Assembly (NCBI RefSeq): GCF_008011855.1
Contig: NZ_VOUX01000031.1
Span: 124,001 to 188,000, forward strand
Direction: 5' to 3'
DNA from: Serratia bockelmannii
Lineage (GTDB): Bacteria; Pseudomonadota; Gammaproteobacteria; Enterobacterales; Enterobacteriaceae
Length of the DNA: 64,000 nucleotides
This document shows, piece after piece, positions 42,481-50,651 of the stretch. Position 1 is the stretch's first letter. Each line of letters opens with the position of its first letter. The translations under genes and the position numbers were made by a program. A model generated the notes under the pieces. It saw only the letters and a program-made list of their open reading frames with translations, did no database searches and was not told where the DNA came from.

Positions 42481-42505
42481 AGCCCTGCTCATGCGGGGCT
42501 TTTTT
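42481..42505 (+). terminator. intrinsic terminator after the tail tube gene
   Basis: AGCCCTGC-TCAT-GCGGGGCT stem (one T-G pair) with six T. Confidence 0.82.
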
Positions 42506-42561
42506 GTACCTGAAATTCATCGCGCACCGCACGCGCAGTAATCAAACCAAGAACCTTTCAG

Positions 42562-42631
42562 GATGACCCTTGAGGAACCGGCTGGCTGTCGGAGCCTTCT
42601 TGGGGCCGTTTCCTGTGCGACAAGGTTCATC
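42562..42631 (+). ncRNA. C4-like structured RNA upstream of the KilA-N gene
   Basis: GATGACCCTTG (42562-42572) pairs with CAAGGTTCATC (42621-42631) with one mismatch. Inside, AGGAACCGGC (42573-42582) pairs with GCCGTTTCCT (42605-42614), again with one mismatch, and encloses a GGCT-GTCGG-AGCC hairpin. Size, stacked stems and place just before a KilA-N/antirepressor gene recall the C4 antisense RNA of P1/P22-like phages. The identity is from memory and was not tested. Confidence 0.5.
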
Positions 42632-42648
42632 ACTAAAAGGTAATCCGA

Positions 42649-43158
42649 ATGAACTATCCAACCGTAGCAGTAAATGGCGTCTCCGTTCGTGTTGATGAAG
42701 AAGGTCGCTATAACCTTAATGACCTGCATGCCGCTGCTGTCTCCAATGGAGATGCAACGGAAAACCAGAGACCAAGCCAGTTTATGCGAAGCCGACAGGT
42801 TCGTAACTTTGTCGATACTTTGAGCAGAGTGCAAAAATGCACGGCGGTGCAAACGATTAATGGCGGGCTCCATCATGGTGTATGGGCGCTAGAGCTTGTG
42901 GCAATCCGCTATGCGGCGTGGCTCAGTGCTGAATTTGAGATTCGTGTTTACCAGACTTTTCAAGCATTGGTCAGAAAAGGTTTTGATGCCATGTCGCGTC
43001 TGAACAAAATAGACCACATCATCAAGACCGAAACCAAGGAAATAAGCCAGTGTGCCAGCCAAATGGCGAAGTGGGGTGTCGGCGGTCGAAAACGCCTTCT
43101 TCACACTGCCCGAGAACGTATTGCTGATGAAGTGCAGATGTACCTTCCTGGCTTTTGA
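42649..43158 (+). CDS. KilA-N domain protein (antirepressor-like)
   Basis: 169 residues. The KilA-N pattern is clear: VRVDEEGRYNLNDLHAAAVS, PSQFMRSRQVRNFVDTL, and NGGLHHGVWALELVAIRYAA then WLSAEFEIRVYQTFQ. KilA-N proteins bind DNA or repressors and often act as antirepressors. The C-end is helical. It lies between tail genes, far from the main immunity region. Confidence 0.85.
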   Translation: MNYPTVAVNGVSVRVDEEGRYNLNDLHAAAVSNGDATENQRPSQFMRSRQVRNFVDTLSRVQKCTAVQTINGGLHHGVWALELVAIRYAAWLSAEFEIRVYQTFQALVRKGFDAMSRLNKIDHIIKTETKEISQCASQMAKWGVGGRKRLLHTARERIADEVQMYLPGF

Positions 43159-43196
43159 CTGAAGATTGGCAGGGATGCCATCGTTTTGAGGTTTAA

Positions 43197-43865
43197 ATGA
43201 CACCAATCACTGAATTAGGCGAGATGGTCATCACCGATGCCGATCGCGATTACTTCCTTCGACCTTCGTTCGCAAACATGACCCGCATAGGCTCGCCAGC
43301 GGAGATTGTAGAGCGCTTTGCTGAACTCCATGCCAGTGAGGCGCCACGGTTACTTGAAGCCGCTGTAGAGGCATATGGTGAGGTTCCTGGGTGGTTGCTG
43401 GCATACATCAACGCGCCGTCATTCAGTAGCTCAGCAATATTCGCCGGGATGATCGTCATGCAGGCATGCTGTGATGATGACCTTAGCGCGCTGGTGGGAG
43501 AGTTGCGGCCAAGCAAACGAGGGAAGAGGGCTTTCGTGTTTCGCCGCGGCAAGATGCCGGCGAGCGATATTGTCGTAATCGGCCAGTCGCTGATCACTCA
43601 CGGCATCATCGGCAAGGCAAAGATACGCAAGCTGCAGCGACACGAGTCGAACAGCTACGTGAACGAGTTTAACGCCTTCGAGTACATCAGTGCAGCGCGC
43701 AATCATTTCAATATGCCTCGCGCCGAAGCAGAGCGCCTTTCGATGACCGAGTTTCAGTTGCTGCTGGCGGCAAAGTACCCAGAGCAAAAAGGCTTCACGC
43801 GCGAAGAGTACGATCAGGTGATGGACGAAGATGAGAAGCGCTGGCAGGCGATGATGAAAAAATGA
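43197..43865 (+). CDS. tail assembly chaperone candidate (DUF6246-like)
   Basis: 222 residues: MTPITELGEMVITDADRDYF, LRPSFANMTRIGSPAEIVE, RKLQRHESNSYVNEFNAFEY, HFNMPRAEAERLSMTEFQLL. Placed before the tape measure, where lambda G/GT lies. It ends ATG-ATG-AAA-AAA-TGA; a -1 slip on the A run would enter the next frame. Confidence 0.65.
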   Translation: MTPITELGEMVITDADRDYFLRPSFANMTRIGSPAEIVERFAELHASEAPRLLEAAVEAYGEVPGWLLAYINAPSFSSSAIFAGMIVMQACCDDDLSALVGELRPSKRGKRAFVFRRGKMPASDIVVIGQSLITHGIIGKAKIRKLQRHESNSYVNEFNAFEYISAARNHFNMPRAEAERLSMTEFQLLLAAKYPEQKGFTREEYDQVMDEDEKRWQAMMKK

Positions 43866-43879
43866 TAAGGGTTCGTTCT

Positions 43880-44041
43880 ATGGCAAGCATCCATCATTGC
43901 AGCGTAACTCCACGCGAAGAAGTGCCTGATGACCATTTTTATATTGATGACCTAGAACCACCTGATAGTGAGGCTGCTAGAGAGCTCTTGGATACACGCT
44001 TCCGATCAAGAACTCACCAGCGTGTTGAAAAGCCCACTTAG
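43880..44041 (+). CDS. 53-aa protein, or the -1 frameshift extension of the chaperone
   Basis: MASIHHCSVTPREEVPDDHF then YIDDLEPPDSEAARELLDTR. The same frame is open back to an ATG at 43862, which overlaps the chaperone stop region, so it could be reached by a -1 shift at the A6 run. As a separate gene, its ATG at 43880 has no strong ribosome site. Its stop lies in a shared terminator. Confidence 0.5.
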   Translation: MASIHHCSVTPREEVPDDHFYIDDLEPPDSEAARELLDTRFRSRTHQRVEKPT

Positions 44042-44052
44042 GTGGGCTTTTT
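44028..44052. terminator. bidirectional terminator, 3' ends of two convergent genes
   Basis: AAAGCCCAC-TTAG-GTGGGCTTTTT. It serves both the 53-aa frame and the Mnt-like gene; both stop codons lie inside it. Confidence 0.8.
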
Positions 44053-44412
44053 GTTTGATTTAGGGACGAAATTATACTTTTCAGACAAAGAGTTGAGCAC
44101 CGCTTCTACCGCAGATTCTCCTATGGATTTAGCTACTTGATCTACTGCAGATTGCATTGATCTCTCTAACATGTCATTAAGAGCAACCTTGGTCATTGTC
44201 ACGTAGTCACTATCAGAAAGGGGAAACAAATCAACCTCTGAAGAATGGGCTGAGGGTGAAGAGTTATCATCTCTCATCAATGTATCCTCCAGAATTTGAA
44301 CTATCTCCGAGTTCATCGATCTGCCGTTAGCCTTAGCCCTCTTTGCCACAGATTCTCTAAGTTCGTCAGGCATCCTCAAGCCAAATGGGGCGATGTTTCT
44401 CATGCCTTTCAT
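44038..44412 (-). CDS. mnt: Arc/Mnt-family ribbon-helix-helix repressor
   Basis: 124 residues. IAPFGLRMPDELRESVAKRA then KANGRSMNSEIVQILEDTL is the RHH DNA-binding domain; the remaining ~70 residues are a helical part with VDQVAKSIGESAVEAVLNSL. It is divergent from an Arc-like gene and the antirepressor, the exact order of P22 immI (mnt-arc-ant). Expected to repress ant in the lysogen. The symbol follows that parallel. Confidence 0.8.
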   Translation of the reverse strand: MKGMRNIAPFGLRMPDELRESVAKRAKANGRSMNSEIVQILEDTLMRDDNSSPSAHSSEVDLFPLSDSDYVTMTKVALNDMLERSMQSAVDQVAKSIGESAVEAVLNSLSEKYNFVPKSNKKPT

Positions 44413-44435
44413 GGTTAATTCCGGTTGATTAAAAT

Positions 44436-44505
44436 TGTGGTATCACAGTGTAATCAAAAAATCATTGACATAATAGCGACACGGTGAAATCATTACACCG
44501 TGATA
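44436..44505. promoter_or_regulatory. ant promoter and operators
   Basis: TTGACA (44465-44470), 17-bp spacer, AATCAT (44488-44493) points to arc/ant. A 16-bp motif TATCACRGTGTAATSA occurs at 44441-44456 and, inverted, at 44490-44505; the latter overlaps the -10 and contains CACGGTG/CACCGTG arms with the bases before it. These are candidate Mnt/Arc operators. Confidence 0.6.
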
Positions 44506-44526
44506 TCAACATGACAAGGAATCGAT

Positions 44527-44700
44527 ATGAGCGACATTCTTTACACAGGAAAGAAAAGTGAAAATATCATGCTGCGGCTACCTGAGCGCATGAAAGCAGA
44601 GATCCGCCGCATGGCGGAGATGGATGGTATTTCGATTAACTCTGCGATTGTGCAGCGCTTGGCGCGGTGCTTGCGTGAGGAACGTGCGAATGGTCAGTAA
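44527..44700 (+). CDS. arc: Arc-like repressor (57 aa)
   Basis: Too short for usual gene callers. SENIMLRLPERMKAEIRRMA then EMDGISINSAIVQRLARCLR is an Arc-type ribbon-helix-helix. P22 Arc (53 aa) limits ant expression. AAGGAATCGAT lies before the ATG. Confidence 0.8.
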   Translation: MSDILYTGKKSENIMLRLPERMKAEIRRMAEMDGISINSAIVQRLARCLREERANGQ

Positions 44701-44770
44701 AAATGGCGAAACCCGGCAGTGCGCGAACACCAACCGGGTTTCTGTGTCGGAAACTTTGAGAGAAACCAAC

Positions 44771-45409
44771 ATGAAAAGTATAACCAATTCAGAACTTAAT
44801 TTCCACGGCATTAACCTGTCACCCGTTCCGCAGATGAACGATATCTGGTTGACCTCTGCCGACTTGGCGAAGGCGCTTGGCTACGCCTCAAGCAAGAGCG
44901 TATCAACAATTTACTCGCGCAATTCCGATGAGTTTACAGGCAGCATGTCAATGGTCATCAAAATGATGACTAATGGGATAAACAATAACTTACGTGAAAA
45001 AAGCGTCCGTGTGTTCTCTCTTCGCGGTTGTCATCTGATCGCTATGTTCGCCACTACGAATAAAGCCAAAGAATTCCGTCGCTGGGTTCTGAATATTCTG
45101 GATCGCGAAGTCGAACACTCGCCAATCGCCAAGCAGTTCACCGACGAAGAGCTCATTAGTCTGTCATACATGTGGATTTGGATGGACAAGGGGCAGCGGG
45201 TGAGCAGAGAACTCTATCCAGCTATGAAGCAGATCGGTTCGACATATTCCGGGTATTTCTACGACCTAGGCCATGAGATGCGCCACCTGATTGAAAAGAC
45301 GCGTGAAACGTTGATACGCGAAACGGCAAATATTGATATGAACAGCTTCCATGCTCGTCACGCGGCACCAATGCTGGATAGGCTGAATGGGAAAGGGGAG
45401 TTGCACTGA
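44771..45409 (+). CDS. ant: P22 Ant-like antirepressor (BRO-N)
   Basis: 212 residues from ATG 44771. A BRO-N domain (IWLTSADLAKALGYASSKSV, FSLRGCHLIAMFATTNKAKE, FRRWVLNILDRE) is followed by a P22AR-like C-terminal part (SLSYMWIWMDKGQRVSRELY, YDLGHEMRHLIE). Ant binds and inactivates CI repressors, including those of other prophages. The longer frame from 44624 overlaps arc and is rejected. Confidence 0.85.
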   Translation: MKSITNSELNFHGINLSPVPQMNDIWLTSADLAKALGYASSKSVSTIYSRNSDEFTGSMSMVIKMMTNGINNNLREKSVRVFSLRGCHLIAMFATTNKAKEFRRWVLNILDREVEHSPIAKQFTDEELISLSYMWIWMDKGQRVSRELYPAMKQIGSTYSGYFYDLGHEMRHLIEKTRETLIRETANIDMNSFHARHAAPMLDRLNGKGELH

Positions 45410-45488
45410 CAGGCGCATGGGATGGCGCAAAAAGAAAACCGCCAGTGTGGAGCTGGCGGCTATGTCTACTAACGTATAGGAACGTCTA

Positions 45489-46214
45489 ATGACTAAGTTG
45501 ACTTTAGCAAATAATGGTGGATCTGTCACTGAGAAAAATATCGATAGCCAATCATTGCTTATGATGGTTAACGAAGCTCGCAAGCAGTGCGGTGAACCAC
45601 CGGTGCGCAACAACAAATTCATCGAGAAGGTCGAAGATGAGTTAGATGGGGAGACCTACACTAAAAGTGTAGGTCGGAAAAACGGTCAGGAAATAGACAT
45701 AATTCACATGACCATTAAGCAATCCCTTCGAGTGGCCGCGCGTGAATCGAAGGCCGTTCGCCGATCTTTGGTTGATAAGCTGGAAGCGATGAATGAGGCA
45801 CATCTCAAAGCTGGGAAGTCCGCTACTGGCCTTGTTGAGTATCGAAAAGCGCGTACATTGAAACTCACCGTCGAAGCTGTCACGAATCTGTTTGACCTGA
45901 TGCCACACCTGGCACCTGAGGCGAAGCAGGTAGCAGCTGCCAGCCTCATCAATCCGGTAGCCGGTTTCGATGCCATCCCGCTTCCAGTTATGGAAGAGAG
46001 TCACTACACGGCGGGAGAGGTGGGAAAAATGCTGGATGTGTCAGCGAACAAAATCGGCCGCATCGCCAACAAGCACAACCTTAAAACTGATGAGTTCGGC
46101 AAGTTCTTCCTGGACAAGTCGGCGCACTCGGCTAAGCAGGTTGAGGCGTTCCGATACAACACCAACGGTGTCGAGGCTCTGCGCCACCTGATCCACGGCG
46201 CTGACGTCGCATAA
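45489..46214 (+). CDS. second antirepressor-like DNA-binding protein
   Basis: 241 residues. The N-terminal half (LMMVNEARKQCGEPPVRNNK, FIEKVEDELDG, MTIKQSLRVAARESKAVRRS) resembles Rha/Ant-type regulators. The C-terminal half has an HTH-like segment (YTAGEVGKMLDVSANKIGRI, ANKHNLKTDEFGKFFLD), as in many phage antirepressor tails. Follows ant; a terminator closes the island. Confidence 0.65.
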   Translation: MTKLTLANNGGSVTEKNIDSQSLLMMVNEARKQCGEPPVRNNKFIEKVEDELDGETYTKSVGRKNGQEIDIIHMTIKQSLRVAARESKAVRRSLVDKLEAMNEAHLKAGKSATGLVEYRKARTLKLTVEAVTNLFDLMPHLAPEAKQVAAASLINPVAGFDAIPLPVMEESHYTAGEVGKMLDVSANKIGRIANKHNLKTDEFGKFFLDKSAHSAKQVEAFRYNTNGVEALRHLIHGADVA

Positions 46215-46237
46215 AGCCATCGTAGACCAAATAACTC

Positions 46238-46261
46238 AACCCGCTTAGCTGCGGGTTTTTT
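46238..46261 (+). terminator. terminator closing the antirepressor island
   Basis: AACCCGC-TTAGCT-GCGGGTT stem with six T. Confidence 0.85.
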
Positions 46262-46263
46262 CG

Positions 46264-46306
46264 TTGCCGGCAGCGCACCATCTGCTACGATGTAACGACT
46301 TGTTAC
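46264..46306 (+). promoter_or_regulatory. promoter and possible operator of the lipoprotein gene
   Basis: TTGCCG, 16-bp spacer, TACGAT (46286-46291). A GTAAC-GACTT-GTTAC inverted repeat (46292-46306) covers the expected start site. Confidence 0.5.
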
Positions 46307-46328
46307 TTGTCTATGGGAAAAGGACTAA

Positions 46329-46709
46329 ATGAAGAAGATTGCAGTGGCAGCAATGGTGGCTTTTTTATTAGCGGGATGTGCATCATCGGGGAACAAACAG
46401 CTGCAGAAAGAAACCGAAGTAAGCATGCAAAGCAAGATCAAGGAAGGAGTTACCACCAAATCCCAATTAAAAACCTTACTTGGATCTCCTGATAGCGTCA
46501 GCTTTACAGATGGTGGGAAAGAAATCTGGAAGTATGTTCATGCCGAGGTGAAAGTTAGCGGTAAAAGCTTCATTCCATTCTATGGATTGTTCCATAACGG
46601 CACTAATGGGACAAAGAAAGAGTTGACGGTTCTTTTTAATGGCGATGTGGTTGAAAAATATTCTATGTCAGAGTCGGCTGTGGAGACAAAATCCGGGTGG
46701 GCTGACTAG
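46329..46709 (+). CDS. prophage lipoprotein (BamE/SmpA-like), likely moron
   Basis: 126 residues. Signal peptide ends at LLAGC with Cys17. The mature part (IKEGVTTKSQLKTLLGSPDS, VSFTDGGKEIWKYVHAEVKV) follows the BamE-like pattern in which GVTTKxxLxxLLGxPxxV leads to a small alpha/beta fold. It has its own promoter and terminators on both sides, inside the late operon. Such lysogen-expressed lipoproteins often alter the cell surface or block superinfection; here that is inference. Confidence 0.72.
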   Translation: MKKIAVAAMVAFLLAGCASSGNKQLQKETEVSMQSKIKEGVTTKSQLKTLLGSPDSVSFTDGGKEIWKYVHAEVKVSGKSFIPFYGLFHNGTNGTKKELTVLFNGDVVEKYSMSESAVETKSGWAD

Positions 46710-46741
46710 TTTAAGCTAAACGCCATAGTAATAATGATAGA

Positions 46742-46764
46742 CCTCGCTTCGGCGGGGTTTTTTT
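46742..46764 (+). terminator. terminator after the lipoprotein gene
   Basis: CCTCGC-TTCG-GCGGGG stem (one T-G pair) and seven T. Confidence 0.85.
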
Positions 46765-46785
46765 ATGTTCGAATTAGGAGGCTCA

Positions 46786-49248
46786 ATGGCTGGGCAGGAA
46801 GAGGTTGGCAGCATTGTTTATCAGGTTGGGATGGACATTGATCCACTGCTGCAAGGTGGGCGCGCAGCAAATAGAGCCATAGGGCAGCTTGATTCGACTG
46901 CCTCAACCGCCGGGAAAACATTCAAAACGTTAGATACGCAGTTATCATCAACCGCGCGTTCAGTAAGCGCAGCCTCGGGCTCTGCCAAAAGGCTAGGTGG
47001 CAGCTTTCAACAAATTGGCTACCAGATTCAAGACTTCGTTGTTCAAGTTCAAGGTGGCCAATCAGCAATGGTTGCTTTTGGTCAACAAGGTTCTCAGCTT
47101 GCTGGCGCATTTGGTCCGGGCGGGGCTATCCTTGGCGCTGTCATTGCTCTTGCTTCGGCGTTAGCAGGGCCATTACTGGCATCGCTAGGTAGTAGTAGCA
47201 ATAAAATGGCCGATCTTCAGCAGGCTGCAGAATCACTGAATAAGATTGTTGTAATCAACAGCCAAGGCGTTGCCGCGTTATCAAATGATTATGCGCGTCT
47301 GGCTGCCACAAATGCAGCGTTGGCAACCCAGCTAAGGGATGCTGCAGTTGCAAGGTATGCGGCGGAAGTTGAGAACGCTAGAAAAGCGGTATCTAACATT
47401 GCTGAAGAGCAAACATCATGGTGGAGAAGCTTAAGCGGTGGTGTTGCAAGTGTTACAGCCGCAGGTAACGCGCTCGATACATTAAGCGTCACCACAGACA
47501 ACTTCAAGGAAGCTATAAATCAGGCTGAAGGAGCTGGAACAGCCTTCCGGTCAAGCACGCAGACGCTGCTGTCTACTGTCGCAATGATGGCAGACAAATT
47601 CGATATATCTGAGCAGTCGGCATTCACTCTTGTTAAACAACTAAATGAGCTAGCCAAAAACCCGACATCAGATAATGTCACCAAGATATCCCAATCAATT
47701 GCTGGAATGAAAAGCACCACTGACGAAGGCAGGCTGGCCCTTGTGAACTTTAGGGATGAGTTGACCAAGGCAGGAGCTTCAGCTGCTCAGGCTGAGCAAG
47801 CTGTAAAAGACTTGGAAGCCAGTATTGGGAGAATGAAAACAGAGGCGCAAGCGGCAAATTTCGATTCTTTGACGAAAGGTCTAAAGCAGCAGCTGATAGG
47901 CCTAACACAAGGAAAGCAGGCCGCAATAGAGTATGCAATAGCTCAGCAGGATTTGACTAAAGAGCAGAAGAATGAGGCGATAGAACTAAGTCGTCAGGTT
48001 GCTTCTGCAGAGGCTGCCGCAGAAGCAAAAAAGAAAGCAGAAAATCAGTCTAAAAGAAGTGTTTCAGTTTCTGATGCGGCAGCAACGGCACTAGGCAGGC
48101 AATCAGCAGCGATAGATAGACTCAACACTGGATATGCTGATGGATCGTTGGAACTGGCAAAATACGATGCCGTAAAAGCGTTGGGCAGCCAAGCAACACA
48201 AAAACAGATTGCCGAAGCAGAGCGCAATGCTGAAGCGGAATGGAAGCTGCAGAAAGCGAAAGCAGCCGTTGCACAGTCTGAGCGAGATAAGCAGTCAGCA
48301 CAATCAAACTTCACTGGTTTGCAGGGGTTAGCATCTCCTGTCGCAGCTGTCGATAACCAGTTTCAGCAGCAAATGGATCAGTTGAACCAATATGCTCAAC
48401 TTTATCCTCAGAAAATAGCTGAAATTGAAGCTGTTAGATCCAGCATTGAAGGGCAATATCGCAAGAAGCGACAGGAGGCGCAGTGGCAGGAGTTCGGTAA
48501 TATGGGGTTGGGATATGAAATACTCACCAGCGCCGTTGACTCCTTTGGGCAAGGTGCAAGTTCTGCATTGTCTGGTGTTATTACTGGTACTCAATCAGCT
48601 TCAGATGCAATGCGCGGACTGGCAGATACCGTTTTGAATAGCGTTATTCAAACGTTTGTCGAAATGGGATTGCAACAGGTTAGGGCTGCAATTATGGGAA
48701 CTGCGGCTCAGGAAGCTGGAATCGCTACAGTTACGGCTGCACAGGTCGCCGGTACGGCTACAACAACTGCCACCAGTACTGCAGCAGCTGCCGCTACGAC
48801 TGCGGCTTGGACTCCGGCAGCCATTGCAGCCTCTATCGGTTCATTCGGTGGTGCTGCAGCGATTGGTATCGGCGCAGTTGTTGCGGCTATGGCGCTGTCT
48901 AGCAGCCTGGCAGGTAAGCGAAAGAATGGCGGCCCAGTATCTGCTGGTGGAATGTACCAAGTTGGAGAGGGTGGTAAACCTGAAATATTGCAGCAGGGTA
49001 ACCATAACTACCTTCTGAATGGTGACCGTACAGGCAAGGTAATCAGTAACAAGGAATTACAGGGAAGTGGCGGCGGTGGAGTGGTAATCAATATCCAAAA
49101 TTACACTTCTGGGACGGTGGACGCTCAAGCAACCACAACAGCGAACGGCGTTACTATCGATGTAATTGTTGCTGACCTAGACAACGGCGGCCCTATAAGC
49201 CAAGGCATATCACGAAATCACCAAGCCCCTCGCAGGGCAACAAACTAA
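46786..49248 (+). CDS. tape measure protein
   Basis: 820 residues from ATG 46786, which has AGGAGG upstream. Long coiled-coil stretches rich in Ala, Gln and Ser, a hydrophobic Ala/Thr-rich region (ATTTATSTAAAAATTAAWTP), and GGPVSAGGMYQVGEGGKPEI near the end are typical of siphovirus tape measures. It sets tail length and enters the cell with the DNA. At 820 residues the tail would be of ordinary lambda-like length. Confidence 0.92.
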   Translation: MAGQEEVGSIVYQVGMDIDPLLQGGRAANRAIGQLDSTASTAGKTFKTLDTQLSSTARSVSAASGSAKRLGGSFQQIGYQIQDFVVQVQGGQSAMVAFGQQGSQLAGAFGPGGAILGAVIALASALAGPLLASLGSSSNKMADLQQAAESLNKIVVINSQGVAALSNDYARLAATNAALATQLRDAAVARYAAEVENARKAVSNIAEEQTSWWRSLSGGVASVTAAGNALDTLSVTTDNFKEAINQAEGAGTAFRSSTQTLLSTVAMMADKFDISEQSAFTLVKQLNELAKNPTSDNVTKISQSIAGMKSTTDEGRLALVNFRDELTKAGASAAQAEQAVKDLEASIGRMKTEAQAANFDSLTKGLKQQLIGLTQGKQAAIEYAIAQQDLTKEQKNEAIELSRQVASAEAAAEAKKKAENQSKRSVSVSDAAATALGRQSAAIDRLNTGYADGSLELAKYDAVKALGSQATQKQIAEAERNAEAEWKLQKAKAAVAQSERDKQSAQSNFTGLQGLASPVAAVDNQFQQQMDQLNQYAQLYPQKIAEIEAVRSSIEGQYRKKRQEAQWQEFGNMGLGYEILTSAVDSFGQGASSALSGVITGTQSASDAMRGLADTVLNSVIQTFVEMGLQQVRAAIMGTAAQEAGIATVTAAQVAGTATTTATSTAAAAATTAAWTPAAIAASIGSFGGAAAIGIGAVVAAMALSSSLAGKRKNGGPVSAGGMYQVGEGGKPEILQQGNHNYLLNGDRTGKVISNKELQGSGGGGVVINIQNYTSGTVDAQATTTANGVTIDVIVADLDNGGPISQGISRNHQAPRRATN

Positions 49249-49249
49249 C

Positions 49250-49271
49250 AACCCGCTTCGGCGGGTTTTTT
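49250..49271 (+). terminator. terminator after the tape measure gene
   Basis: ACCCGC-TTCG-GCGGGT stem with a T run. Confidence 0.82.
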
Positions 49272-49288
49272 ATTACCGGGAGAAAACC

Positions 49289-49756
49289 GTGGCAATACCT
49301 TATCCCGAATGGCTATCACTTCCCCAGAAATCCAACAAGAGCCGCACGATTGATGCCGGGTTCCGCACCGATCAGCCGGCAGTAGGCGCGCCTATCTTCC
49401 AGCGCCTGACAGATGACCTCAAAACCACCTGGTCGCTGACGTGGATTTTCACGCTGCAAGAAGATCGGGCATTCGAACAGTGGTATCGCAGCCCTCGTTA
49501 CCTGGATAACGGCAATCAGTGGTTCACGATGCTTTGCAATCTGGGTGGCTCTGGCCTGCAACTGCAGGAACTGCATTTTGTGGCACCGCCGGTTCAAACG
49601 AGCATCAACGGCAACACAACGACATGGACGGCGAGCGTAATCACCCGGAAGGTCTACAACCCGGATGATGAATTCTCAGACGTCATTGTTGAGCTTCCTC
49701 CAGGCCAGTGGGGGATCATTGATGAAGTGGTAAACCGCGACATGCCGGAGTATTGA
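49289..49756 (+). CDS. minor tail protein candidate
   Basis: 155 residues, GTG start with GGGAGAAAACC upstream. WSLTWIFTLQEDRAFEQWYR and LELHFVAPPVQT-like beta strands. Located where lambda M-type distal tail proteins lie. Assignment mainly by place. Confidence 0.6.
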   Translation: MAIPYPEWLSLPQKSNKSRTIDAGFRTDQPAVGAPIFQRLTDDLKTTWSLTWIFTLQEDRAFEQWYRSPRYLDNGNQWFTMLCNLGGSGLQLQELHFVAPPVQTSINGNTTTWTASVITRKVYNPDDEFSDVIVELPPGQWGIIDEVVNRDMPEY

Positions 49757-50227
49757 ATGCCTACATTACGAGAATTTCAGTCACAGCGGCCCAACCGGAT
49801 CATCTACGACACGATGACGTTTAGCCATCCGGCATTTGGCGCTCTCCGGCTGGTGGCAAACCAGATATACCCAAAGACATTCGCTGGCCAGGTGTATTCG
49901 CCATGCCGAATGGAGGTTGCAGAGAGCCAACAGAGTAGCACGCCTGTGATCAACTCTACGGCCAAGTTTGGGCGTCTGGCTCAGGACTTTAAACAGCAAC
50001 TTAAGCAGTGGCGCGCGCACTCACGCATAACGCCAATCTCTGCCACGTATCAGCGTTTCGATGCGGCGGACATGAATACGCCTCTGAAGTCGTGGACGCT
50101 CTATGTGAAGGATGTAGCAATGGACGAAAGCGATGTTACGTGCTCGCTGACGCTGCAAAACCCCCTGAACAACAATATCGGGTTCCTCTACAACACAACC
50201 GACTTCCCAGGGCTTGCCAATGCATAA
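49757..50227 (+). CDS. DUF1833-like minor tail protein
   Basis: 156 residues: MPTLREFQSQRPNRIIYDTM, TFSHPAFGALRLVANQIYPK. The opening, GALRLV and DxTCSLTLQNPLNNN-type end suggest DUF1833 (lambda L place). Starts one base after the previous stop and overlaps the next gene by 8 bp. Confidence 0.65.
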   Translation: MPTLREFQSQRPNRIIYDTMTFSHPAFGALRLVANQIYPKTFAGQVYSPCRMEVAESQQSSTPVINSTAKFGRLAQDFKQQLKQWRAHSRITPISATYQRFDAADMNTPLKSWTLYVKDVAMDESDVTCSLTLQNPLNNNIGFLYNTTDFPGLANA

Positions 50228-50651
50228 ATCTGACTTCATCTGTGCCATGGATGGAAAACCATGGCGCGATCGGGCGTGCTCGTTCGACGAGGCTGATTGC
50301 TGGGGGCTGGTGGTGCTTTATTACCGGCACGTGCTTGGCATAGAGATACACCAAACAGCGGACTACGAAGCCGGCAGTGACTTCCTGACGTGCTTTTCCG
50401 GTGATGTTGTGTTCTGGCAGCGGGCTGAAAAATCCTCCGACAGTAGCATTTTTATCGCGTATTACGGCGCTCGACCAGTCCACGTCGGTTTGGTCATTGA
50501 TGGGCAAGCATTCCATAGCCGTGGTGAAGCGGGACATGTGCGTTTTGACAAGCTGCGGACACTGGAGCGAGTTTTTACAAAATTGGAGTATTACGACTAT
50601 GCCGTTGATCGAAGTTCAGCGCGTGCCAGGGTTGCCGAAAGAACGTCATAA
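50220..50651 (+). CDS. NlpC/P60-type tail peptidase
   Basis: 143 residues from ATG 50220. Catalytic Cys in FDEADCWGLVVLYYRHVLG and His in RPVHVGLVIDG, the NlpC/P60 pair. Such tail-tip proteins (lambda K type) cut peptidoglycan during entry or help tail assembly. Overlaps the tail tip gene by 53 bp. Confidence 0.85.
   Translation: MHKSDFICAMDGKPWRDRACSFDEADCWGLVVLYYRHVLGIEIHQTADYEAGSDFLTCFSGDVVFWQRAEKSSDSSIFIAYYGARPVHVGLVIDGQAFHSRGEAGHVRFDKLRTLERVFTKLEYYDYAVDRSSARARVAERTS

Noticed and set aside
45450-45470. CCGCCAG/CTGGCGG hairpin between ant and the next gene considered as a terminator
   Set aside because: No T run follows; at most an RNA stabilising hairpin.
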